DNA from: Lachnospiraceae bacterium
Lineage (GTDB): Bacteria; Bacillota; Clostridia; Lachnospirales; Lachnospiraceae
Assembly (NCBI GenBank): GCA_910574865.1
Contig: CAJTDN010000004.1
Coordinates: 62,001-126,000, forward strand
Reading direction: 5' to 3'
DNA length: 64,000 nt
Both the position numbers and the translations under genes were made by a program. Shown one piece after another: positions 57,173-64,000 of this stretch; positions within the stretch are counted from its first letter, which is position 1; each line of letters opens with the position of its first letter. Below the pieces are notes generated by a model. It saw only the letters and a list, made by a program, of their open reading frames with translations. It made no database searches and was not told the origin of the DNA.

Positions 57173-57595
57173 TTGGATGAAAAGGAGTACAGCAATATTT
57201 ATGCCATACCGGCGAACTATACAGATTCCGGCAAGATTTTTGGCGGAATGCTGGAGCCGAGGAATGCAGTAGAGACAGGGATATTATTAGTCATTTTGGG
57301 ATATCCGGAATTGATGTTGATTCCCATGTCCGGAACGATTCGCATCGTCGTTATGACGCTAACACTTTTACCTCTTGCTGTTCTTTCCATGATGGGTATT
57401 GACGGCGATTCGCTGTTTCAGTATATAGGACACATCATTCGGTATTTTGCAAGCAGGAGAAAATTACATTACAGAAGGGTGGGATATAGATATGACCCAA
57501 AGCAGCTCCGAAAAAAGAAAAAAGGCAGCTCGGCAAAGAAAAAAGGCAAAAAAACCGGAAAAGCTGGAGTTCGTTCAGGACTTCATTCCGGTTAA
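57173..57595 (+). CDS. PrgI/VirB3-like conjugation protein
   Basis: 140 residues from a TTG start with AGGTGAG five bases upstream. It has the PrgI shape: a short N-terminal part (IYAIPANYTDSGKIFGGML), two membrane helices (about 37-75), then a hydrophilic end. From about residue 107 it is Lys-rich (RKKKKGSSAKKKGKKTG). That end overlaps the VirB4 start region by 104 bases in another frame. PrgI proteins pair with VirB4 at the base of the channel. Confidence 0.75.
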   Translation: MDEKEYSNIYAIPANYTDSGKIFGGMLEPRNAVETGILLVILGYPELMLIPMSGTIRIVVMTLTLLPLAVLSMMGIDGDSLFQYIGHIIRYFASRRKLHYRRVGYRYDPKQLRKKKKGSSAKKKGKKTGKAGVRSGLHSG

Positions 57596-60038
57596 AAGTC
57601 TCCAGAATGGTATTATTGAAACGACTGATGGGAGATATATTCGGATTCTTGAAATTGAGCCGATTAACTTTATGCTGCGTTCCGGAGAAGAACAGTTTAA
57701 TATCATATCGTCTTTTGCCAGCTGGCTGAAAATTTCTCCTATGCGGCTTCAGTTTAAAAGCATTACCAGAAAGGCAGACTCAGATAAGCACGTCGCCATG
57801 ATTCACGAAGAACTGGAAGCAGAGGAAAGTGAAGAATGCCGGCACCTTGGAGAAGGTTATATCCGTCTGATTAAGGATGTGGGAAGCAGGGAAGCGCTTA
57901 CAAGGCGCTTCTTTTTAATTTTCCAGTATGAAGAAATCCGCCGTGGAGATGGAGATGATTTCTCCCAGATTTATGGCATGATGCAGACAGCGGAGCAGAA
58001 TGCCCGTGCTTATTTTCTGCAGTGTGGGAATACGATTCTCCAGCCGAAAGATCCGGATGAGGCAACGGCGGAGATTTTATATATGTTTTTTAACCGTCGG
58101 TCTTGTGTGGATGAGCCGTTTTCCTCCCGCGTGAACCGTGTGGTCGTGGATACGATGGCGGCAAAGGATAAGGTCATTGGCGTGGATCCCATCCCGCCGA
58201 TCCGCATGGCGCATTTTCTGTCGCCGCGCGGCATTGATCTGACCCATCATAATTATGTTGTGATGGACGGATTGTATTATTCGTTCCTGTTTATCAAAGG
58301 AAACGGTTATCCGGGTATGGTACGGGCAGGATGGATGTCGGCACTCATCAATGCCGGGGACGGGATTGACATAGATGTGCAGCTGCGGCGTGAGAATCGG
58401 AGTAAGACAATTGATAAAGTAGCACAGCGCATTCGCCTCAACCGCACGAAGCTGAAAAGCATGCAGGATACCAGCACCGACTATGAGGAATTGACCAATT
58501 CCATACAGGCGGGCTACTTCATAAAGAATGGCATTGCCAACAACAATGAGGACTTGTTCTATATGTCCGTGTTCGTTACGGTTTCCGCCAAAGGCTATGA
58601 GGAACTGATGTGGCGTAAACAGCAAATCGTGGATATGTTAAAGTCTATGGATATGTATGTGAGCGACTGTCGTTTCCAGCAGGAAGCGGCGCTCCGCTCT
58701 GTGATGCCGTTCTTAAAGATTGAGCCGTCACTGGAAAAGAAATCAAAACGGAATGTGCTGACCAGCGGCGCAGCCTCTGCCTATATGTTTACATCTTTTG
58801 AAATGTCGGACGATACAGGCGTGCTGCTGGGCATCAACCGGCACAATAATTCGCTGTGTATCGTGGATCTGTTCAATACAAAGAAAAACAAGAACGCCAA
58901 CCTGAATCTGCTTGGCACCAGCGGCGCAGGCAAGACCTTTACCATGCAGCTTCTGGCGCTCCGTATGAGAATGAGGGGGATCCAGTGTTTTATCCTGGCA
59001 CCAATCAAGGGACACGAGTTCCGCAGGGCCTGCAAGAAGATCGGCGGCGAGTTCATCAAGATTGCTCCCGGTTCCCCGCACTGCATCAACATCATGGAAA
59101 TCCGGCATACCATCTCTCCGGAGATGGAGCTGATTGACGAGATTGACTACAGTGAAATGGATTCCATGCTGGCTCGTAAGATTCAGCAGCTGATGACGTT
59201 CTTCTCCCTGCTGATTCCGGATATGTCCAATGAGGAAGAGCAGATGCTGGACGAGGCTTTGATTCAGACTTATGCAAAGTTCGGAATCACACACGACAAT
59301 GATTCGCTGTATGTAAGTCGCAGCGTCTCCCCGCCGAAGATGAAAAAAATGCCGATTATCGGGGATCTTCATGAGGAATTGCTGAAAAATCCCATGACGA
59401 AGCGCATTGCTATTATCATCAGCCGCTTTGTAACAGGTTCCGCCCAGAGCTTCAACCAACAGACCAACGTGGACCTGTCCAATAAATATATCGTGCTTGA
59501 CCTTTCGGAACTGAAAGGCAAATTACTTCCGGTCGGTATGTTCATTGCACTCGATTACGTGTGGGATACGGTTAAGGCAGATCGTACCAAAAAGAAAGCC
59601 ATTATGATTGATGAAATATGGCAGCTGATCGGCGCCAGCTCCAACCGGATGGCGGCAGAGTTCTGCTTAACTATCTTCAAAACCATAAGGGGCTTTGGTG
59701 GTGCCGCCGTCTCCGCAACACAAGACTTGTCCGATTTCTTCGGTTTGGAGGATGGCAAGTATGGACGTGCGATTATCAATAACAGCAAGAATAAGATTAT
59801 TCTGAATCTGGAGCCGGATGAAGCCAAGTATGTGCAGGAAGTGCTGAAACTGACCAAAACAGAGATCCGTTCTGTTACCCGGTTTGAGAGGGGCGAAGCA
59901 TTGGTCTGTTCTAACAATAACAAAGTTCCTGTTGTGATCAAAGCTTCCAAAGAGGAGCAGGAAATGATTACAACCGACCGGGCTGAGTTGGAGGCGCTTT
60001 TAAAGGAGCGCCAGCAGGAACAAACACATTCTGCGTAA
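57492..60038 (+). CDS. VirB4/TraE-like conjugation ATPase
   Basis: 848 residues from ATG 57492 (AGAAGGGTGGG upstream); the frame is open further upstream but without ribosome site. It powers pilus and channel assembly. Walker A GTSGAGKTFTMQLL (about residue 475), Walker B KAIMIDEIWQLIG (about 705), and a conserved ATQDLSDFF motif. A basic N-terminal tail (SSSEKRKKAARQRKKAKK) is encoded by the region shared with the PrgI gene. Confidence 0.94.
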   Translation: MTQSSSEKRKKAARQRKKAKKPEKLEFVQDFIPVKSLQNGIIETTDGRYIRILEIEPINFMLRSGEEQFNIISSFASWLKISPMRLQFKSITRKADSDKHVAMIHEELEAEESEECRHLGEGYIRLIKDVGSREALTRRFFLIFQYEEIRRGDGDDFSQIYGMMQTAEQNARAYFLQCGNTILQPKDPDEATAEILYMFFNRRSCVDEPFSSRVNRVVVDTMAAKDKVIGVDPIPPIRMAHFLSPRGIDLTHHNYVVMDGLYYSFLFIKGNGYPGMVRAGWMSALINAGDGIDIDVQLRRENRSKTIDKVAQRIRLNRTKLKSMQDTSTDYEELTNSIQAGYFIKNGIANNNEDLFYMSVFVTVSAKGYEELMWRKQQIVDMLKSMDMYVSDCRFQQEAALRSVMPFLKIEPSLEKKSKRNVLTSGAASAYMFTSFEMSDDTGVLLGINRHNNSLCIVDLFNTKKNKNANLNLLGTSGAGKTFTMQLLALRMRMRGIQCFILAPIKGHEFRRACKKIGGEFIKIAPGSPHCINIMEIRHTISPEMELIDEIDYSEMDSMLARKIQQLMTFFSLLIPDMSNEEEQMLDEALIQTYAKFGITHDNDSLYVSRSVSPPKMKKMPIIGDLHEELLKNPMTKRIAIIISRFVTGSAQSFNQQTNVDLSNKYIVLDLSELKGKLLPVGMFIALDYVWDTVKADRTKKKAIMIDEIWQLIGASSNRMAAEFCLTIFKTIRGFGGAAVSATQDLSDFFGLEDGKYGRAIINNSKNKIILNLEPDEAKYVQEVLKLTKTEIRSVTRFERGEALVCSNNNKVPVVIKASKEEQEMITTDRAELEALLKERQQEQTHSA

Positions 60039-60083
60039 AATACGCATTTTAAGAAAAATACGCACAAAAAGGAGGTGTTGCCT

Positions 60084-60635
60084 ATGCTGCTGCAAGATGA
60101 GCAGTATGTTGTAAAGTGGCTCTCACAGTACGGAGCCCTGCCGAAAACTCAGATTACACGAATGCTGCAAAAGCCAGCCCAGACCGCAGATAAAATCCTT
60201 CGGAACCTGAAGAAGCAGATGCGGATTGCGGATGTGTCGAGCGGCTATTATATTGGGCTGGATGCGATGGATAAACCGGATCAGCGGACTATTCTTGCCG
60301 TATGGGTTCTTTTGAAATTCATTGATTATGTTGACCCAATGGCGCATTATCCAGCGGTTTATCCATCTCAGCTTTTTTTCTTAAAGGAGAATACCGGTTA
60401 CGAAATCGTGGTGTTATACGAAGGCGAGCAGAATCTTTTGAAACTGCTCCAGCCTCAGGAGGATTTGAAGTATATTATTGTCCTTCCCCGTATCTCTATG
60501 GCATACGGGATGCGGCTTCCTTATGCTCCCTGCCTGTTTGCGACTGTGGATTTTCAGGGGGATGAGGAGCCAGGGGTTACTTTCTATTCAGAGGAGGCGG
60601 TGAGCGATGATAAAATTTCTGGACACGATGGGTAA
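60084..60635 (+). CDS. DUF5697-like ICE protein
   Basis: 183 residues from ATG 60084 (AAAAAGGAGGTG upstream). A winged-helix-like start, VKWLSQYGALPKTQITRML, is followed by an alpha/beta part without membrane segment. It resembles proteins annotated DUF5697 in conjugative elements, from memory. A similar start (LLSFVGEFPFKSL) is seen in the gene at 61458, so the two may be distant relatives. The role is unknown. The end overlaps the next gene by 29 bases. Confidence 0.55.
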   Translation: MLLQDEQYVVKWLSQYGALPKTQITRMLQKPAQTADKILRNLKKQMRIADVSSGYYIGLDAMDKPDQRTILAVWVLLKFIDYVDPMAHYPAVYPSQLFFLKENTGYEIVVLYEGEQNLLKLLQPQEDLKYIIVLPRISMAYGMRLPYAPCLFATVDFQGDEEPGVTFYSEEAVSDDKISGHDG

Positions 60636-61278
60636 AATCGTGAGATTGGAAAAGCGATTGCAGGAGCAGCTTGCTTCTATACAATGGTTTTGTGAAAATG
60701 GGAGCACTTATGAAGTTTATCTGCATTCACTTAATATGGAAGAAACAGCGGAGCGGCTGGTTCTTTTGACACGGACGCTTCCCGCTTACATCGGTGTGCC
60801 GAATGCAAAGCTTGAGGTAGAGCGTCGGATAAAGGATTGTATTCCCGTAGAAATCGGTTTTACGGCGGAGGGCTGGTTTTGTCTCCGCATCCCGGCTTTG
60901 CTTCCGAAAAAGTCGGGCGGGTCGGCGGATTATATCCGCTCTTTTTTATATCCTGCTATGCGGGCTTTTTTTGAAAAGCAGCCTCCTGTGCGGTATCGGG
61001 ACGGTATCCTGATTTATCGTCATGTATATGACAAAGCCAGACCCGAAAGAAAAAAGCGGGATCATGACAACATTGAAATCAATATGGTTTCGGATATCGT
61101 AGCCATGTATGTGATGACGGACGATGGCCCATCGGTCTGCTCTCATTATTACTGCAGCGCAGAAGGATCGGAGGACCGGACTGAGGTTTATGTAGTGCCA
61201 AAATGGGACTTCCCCATTTGGCTGGTAAAGGAAACAGGGATACCGGATGAGGGGGTACTGCTCTATGAAAAAAGGTAA
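60607..61278 (+). CDS. DUF6100-like ICE protein
   Basis: 223 residues, soluble. The C-terminal half has RHVYDKARPERKKRDHDNIE and the Cys/His segment CSHYYCSAEG, with EVYVVPKWDFPIWL, which look like the family annotated DUF6100 (recollection, moderately certain). The RDHDN segment resembles the metal-binding motif of RusA-type Holliday junction resolvases, suggesting a nuclease-like fold, but this is inference. Start ATG lies inside the previous gene (GAGGCGGTGAGCG upstream). Confidence 0.55.
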   Translation: MIKFLDTMGKIVRLEKRLQEQLASIQWFCENGSTYEVYLHSLNMEETAERLVLLTRTLPAYIGVPNAKLEVERRIKDCIPVEIGFTAEGWFCLRIPALLPKKSGGSADYIRSFLYPAMRAFFEKQPPVRYRDGILIYRHVYDKARPERKKRDHDNIEINMVSDIVAMYVMTDDGPSVCSHYYCSAEGSEDRTEVYVVPKWDFPIWLVKETGIPDEGVLLYEKR

Positions 61279-61441
61279 ATTTAACCGAAAAAACATATGT
61301 AAAAACGATGCTTATCGGGCGGAGAAAAAATACATATCTTCTGAGAGGGCAAAAAAGCCCAGTATAGCAGCAGTTTGGGGGCGTCATTACGCCGGAAATT
61401 CCGACAAAGAGAGCAGTCATGTTGTCGGAAAATGCTTATGA
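61265..61441 (+). CDS. Small basic protein, doubtful
   Basis: 58 residues starting inside the end of the preceding gene. Basic and polar (KKGKFNRKNICKND), with no motif. A start this deep in another gene can be used by coupling, and the following gene has its own ribosome site overlapping the end, so it may be real, but the coding evidence is only an open frame that fills an otherwise empty 180-base gap. Confidence 0.3.
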   Translation: MKKGKFNRKNICKNDAYRAEKKYISSERAKKPSIAAVWGRHYAGNSDKESSHVVGKCL

Positions 61442-61457
61442 GCGGAGGTGAGGGTCT

Positions 61458-62612
61458 ATGGTTCATTTCCGCCCGGGCAGTCAGGTCTGGCAGATCATCA
61501 CGCTCCTTTCATTTGTGGGGGAGTTCCCATTCAAAAGCCTCTCTCTGCTTGGGAGTGAACGGGTCTATAAGGCTCTTATTTCCAGACTGACTACGCTTCA
61601 GACGATTCGTAATTTCAATTCCGGTGACGAAATCACCTGCCGCCTCCTGACCGTATCCGGGAAAGGGGCGGGCAAGACCATACGGCTCTACAAGGGTGCG
61701 CTTCCCATACTGGAATGGCTGCATCCGGGTGTGTATGGATATTATATGGATTCATTCTGGGGACACCGCTTTCCAGGAGACGTATCACACCGGGACAGGA
61801 ACCACCGGGTTGCGGAAGCTGCGGCGATGTTCCTGAAAGCCGGTATGGAGGCAAGGCCATATCTTCTCCCCAGGCTTCAGAACAGGGAGATTCTGCAGGT
61901 TGTGCATGGTACGCCCTGTTTTTATCTGGCTAAGGATCTGAAGAAAGTTGGGGAAGCGGAGATGAACAAGACCATGTTCACCCGCATGGCCGGCGCATTA
62001 TTTTCTTCCGGCAGATGTTATGCCGTTTATAATACGAGGGATGCTGTGATGAAGTGGAGCGGCATGGGTGAGTATAAAGCCCTCCACAGTCTGATCGAGC
62101 TGGCAAGACTGAATGCCGGTATTTTGGAGGTGGATTCAGCGATACTGTTTGGTCAGTCTGGAGAGACAGCGCTGCGAACCCTGTTAGAATCAGACAAAAC
62201 CAGACGGCTGGAGTTTCGATTCGATTCCATTTACCGCCATGTCCATTTTATCCCAATGAACGGGGACGGTATCCGGCAGCTGCGTCTTCTTTCTGCACCA
62301 GATTGGAAAGCGCAGCTCCTTGAACTTTTATTTGAGCCTGAGGTCAGATCCTATGACCGAGGGCTTTTTGAATACGACGCCTGTGTGAATGGCGTAAATA
62401 TCTTATCGCATCTGGATGGGGACATTGCAAGACTCATTCGCTTTCGGGATGCAATTGAAAACCAAACCGGACGGTTTGAGGTTCTATGCTTTCCCCACCA
62501 GACGCACTTCCTCCGGGAATACTTGGGCGGGCTTGCCAGCATCAAAACCATCGGAATGGACTCGGTGGAAGCGGAGCTTTGCCCAGAGAGGAGGAATTTG
62601 TTTGAAAGATAA
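61458..62612 (+). CDS. ICE protein with winged-helix start, replication-relaxation-like
   Basis: 384 residues; GCGGAGGTGAGGGTCT precedes ATG. The N-terminus (IITLLSFVGEFPFKSLSLLG) and the next 60 residues look like a winged helix, as in replication-relaxation family proteins of conjugative elements. The rest is alpha/beta, with a GEYKALHSLIELARL segment and no P-loop. Located directly before virD4, which it overlaps by eleven bases. The DNA-processing role is inferred from position and the N-terminal fold. Confidence 0.5.
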   Translation: MVHFRPGSQVWQIITLLSFVGEFPFKSLSLLGSERVYKALISRLTTLQTIRNFNSGDEITCRLLTVSGKGAGKTIRLYKGALPILEWLHPGVYGYYMDSFWGHRFPGDVSHRDRNHRVAEAAAMFLKAGMEARPYLLPRLQNREILQVVHGTPCFYLAKDLKKVGEAEMNKTMFTRMAGALFSSGRCYAVYNTRDAVMKWSGMGEYKALHSLIELARLNAGILEVDSAILFGQSGETALRTLLESDKTRRLEFRFDSIYRHVHFIPMNGDGIRQLRLLSAPDWKAQLLELLFEPEVRSYDRGLFEYDACVNGVNILSHLDGDIARLIRFRDAIENQTGRFEVLCFPHQTHFLREYLGGLASIKTIGMDSVEAELCPERRNLFER

Positions 62613-64000
62613 AAAAAGGACAGTCGGCATTACCATGGCTGTCATACTGGGATGCACAGCGTTTTTCTATCTTGGCGGAATGCTTGGCCAATTGTTTTCA
62701 AATTACGCAGCCTGGATGCAGGCGGATGGGCTTGCTGGTGAGGCGGCTATGAAACCGGTCAGTTGGAACCCTGTGGTGTGCTTCCCAATGGCGTTTACCC
62801 CAGACGGGCTGAAAGGATTGCTCGGAATCTTGGTTCTTGGCGGAGGAGTCTTTGCATATGTCAAGCTTCATGATAAGTTTGACGGAAAAAGCTATGACCC
62901 TAGAGGTTTCACCAAAAGCAAGACCGGAATTTACGGAACCGCCTCATGGATGGAAGAAAAAGAAATGCACGAGGTGCTGGAGGTGTCCTCTGTCGATAAA
63001 GCAGAAGGAACGATTCTGGGTGAGTATAAGGGAAAAGCGGTCTGTATGCCGAAGGACACCAGACTCAACCGGCATATCGCCATATTCGGTGCATCGGGTA
63101 CCATGAAATCACGCGCTGTCATCCGGAATTCACTATTCCAGGCACTAAAGCGTGGTGAGTCTGTGATTATCACGGACAGTAAGGCAGAATTATATGCCGA
63201 TACGGCAGAGATGTACCGGCAGGCAGGCTACGAGGTAAAAATCTTTAACCTGGTCACGCCTGAGCATGGGGATTCGTGGAACTGCATGTCAGACCTAAAC
63301 GGCGATACCCTGATGGCTCAGGTACTCACTAACGTCATTATCGGCAATACCAGTTCCGGCAAAGGTGACCATTTTTGGGACAATGGAGAAGGAAACTTGT
63401 TGAAGTCTTTGATTCTTCTGGTAGACCAGGACAGAACCCGAAGTCCCGATATGAAACACCTTACTGCAGTATATCAGCTCCTGACCCAGAACAGCGAGCG
63501 GCAGCTGACGGCAATGTTTGACAAGCTTCCGCTTGATCATCCGGCAAGGGCGCCTTTTAATTTATTCGCTCAGTCCAGCGACACCGTGAAATCTGGCATT
63601 ATCTTAGGACTCGGCACACGGCTGCAGGTGCTGCAGAACCAGGCGGTTCAGCGGATCACAAGTCAGTCTGACATTGATTTGACTTCCCCTGCCAGACACA
63701 AATGTGCATATTATATTATCCTGAGCGACCAGGACGCCACTATGGCATTCCTGTCATCGCTCTTTTTTTCGTTCATGTTTATCAAACTGACTCGGTATGC
63801 AGACAGTCGGCCAAATGGCCGCTGCGATGTGCCTGTAAATTTAATCTTGGATGAGTTTAACAATGTGGGCCGCATTGGTGGTGCAGAAGACGGGTCGGAT
63901 TTTGCCCGGTCTCTTTCGGTTGTCCGTTCCAGAGATATCCGGGTCATGCTGGCAGTGCAGAGCTTGGGTCAGTTACAGAACCGGTATCCCAATAACCTGT
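62602..64000 (+). CDS. VirD4/TraG-like type IV coupling protein, 3' end missing
   Basis: The first 466 residues are in the window, from TTG 62602 with GAGGAGGAATTT before it. Two N-terminal membrane helices (about 9-32 and 70-90) are followed by the ATPase. The P-loop reads GASGTMKSRA, with Met in place of the usual Gly before the Lys, a form also seen in other Firmicute coupling proteins. Walker B is NLILDEFNNVG. A further motif, LAVQSLGQL, lies at the window end. It brings the relaxase-DNA complex to the channel. The frame is open at 64000. Confidence 0.92.
   Translation, partial: MKDKKRTVGITMAVILGCTAFFYLGGMLGQLFSNYAAWMQADGLAGEAAMKPVSWNPVVCFPMAFTPDGLKGLLGILVLGGGVFAYVKLHDKFDGKSYDPRGFTKSKTGIYGTASWMEEKEMHEVLEVSSVDKAEGTILGEYKGKAVCMPKDTRLNRHIAIFGASGTMKSRAVIRNSLFQALKRGESVIITDSKAELYADTAEMYRQAGYEVKIFNLVTPEHGDSWNCMSDLNGDTLMAQVLTNVIIGNTSSGKGDHFWDNGEGNLLKSLILLVDQDRTRSPDMKHLTAVYQLLTQNSERQLTAMFDKLPLDHPARAPFNLFAQSSDTVKSGIILGLGTRLQVLQNQAVQRITSQSDIDLTSPARHKCAYYIILSDQDATMAFLSSLFFSFMFIKLTRYADSRPNGRCDVPVNLILDEFNNVGRIGGAEDGSDFARSLSVVRSRDIRVMLAVQSLGQLQNRYPNNL

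Larger units (their letters stand above)
49603..64000 (+). mobile_element. Integrative and conjugative element, left part
   Basis: From just after lysS to the window end, GC content falls clearly below that of the flanking chromosome. The genes are excisionase-like proteins, a replication-type protein and a complete set of type IV secretion parts (VirB2-, VirB6-, VirB1-, VirB3-, VirB4-, VirD4-like), all on the plus strand. The relaxase, integrase and right end are outside the window. Confidence 0.85.

Noticed and set aside
57447-57491. Earlier start for VirB4
   Set aside because: No ribosome site before ATG 57447; ATG 57492 has one, though the choice is not absolute.

Overview
The window looks like a chromosome segment of an anaerobic Firmicute of the class Clostridia, most likely a Lachnospiraceae member. 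This is an inference from gene content: a bacterial V-type (A/V) ATPase operon with Na+-binding c-ring residues, SAM-I and TPP riboswitches, OmpR/VanR-type two-component systems, MacA/MacB-like ABC transport, an AAA-ATPase-like/PDDEXK protein, and a conjugative element of the type common in gut Clostridia. Positions 1-49,600 are GC-rich with strong Shine-Dalgarno sites and frequent GTG/TTG starts. From about 49,600 to the end the base composition is clearly lower in GC and the gene set is that of an integrative and conjugative element (ICE).

Layout of the chromosomal part. 1-2,442: 3' end of a MacA-like adaptor and a MacB-like permease. 2,534-3,907 (minus): a family 2 glycosyltransferase carrying a MarR-like winged-helix tail. 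It is divergent from an amino-acid block at 4,195-8,745: cysteine synthase, a membrane microprotein, an AIR-synthase/HypE-like protein, an Lrp/AsnC regulator, an aminotransferase and TrmL. 8,984-17,850: a nine-gene V-ATPase operon in the order G/H-I-K-E-C-F-A-B-D, ended by a strong terminator. 18,315-24,341: a lower-GC accessory stretch with an AAA-ATPase-like/PDDEXK protein, an Rpn-type remnant, a lipoprotein behind 101-bp tandem hairpin repeats, ThiT under a TPP riboswitch, a GH43-like protein, a GH32 pseudogene and an orphan. 24,604-27,808: a response regulator and a large histidine kinase. 28,562-30,714: shikimate kinase and MurA. 31,065-32,255: an AAA_14/DUF4143 ATPase. 32,269-38,175: an AraC regulator divergent from a sugar-binding lipoprotein and a GH2 enzyme. 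38,217-39,732: SAM-I riboswitch and metK. 39,898-41,638: a second two-component system. 41,874-49,602: housekeeping genes (SpoU methyltransferase, argF, birA, a DUF6145-like protein, coaX, dusB, greA, lysS).

The ICE starts just after the intact lysS stop codon. Its edge carries direct repeats and a palindrome that look like integrase arm/core sites. Two excisionase-like genes (the second fused to a DUF5348-like domain), a replication-type gene and a sigma-like gene follow. Next comes a type IV secretion module: VirB2-like, VirB6-like, NlpC/P60 plus 3D-domain hydrolase, PrgI/VirB3-like, VirB4, small accessory proteins, and a VirD4 coupling protein cut by the window end. The integrase and relaxase are not in view.

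The least expected features are non-coding or architectural. They include a covarying hairpin repeat family in leaders, a divergent promoter pair sharing one palindromic -35 box, and the same TGTAAA-N6-TTTACA palindrome before murA and before the AAA_14 ATPase. Others are a structured insertion in the TPP riboswitch, the glycosyltransferase-wHTH fusion, and a PrgI/VirB4 overlap read in two Lys-rich frames.
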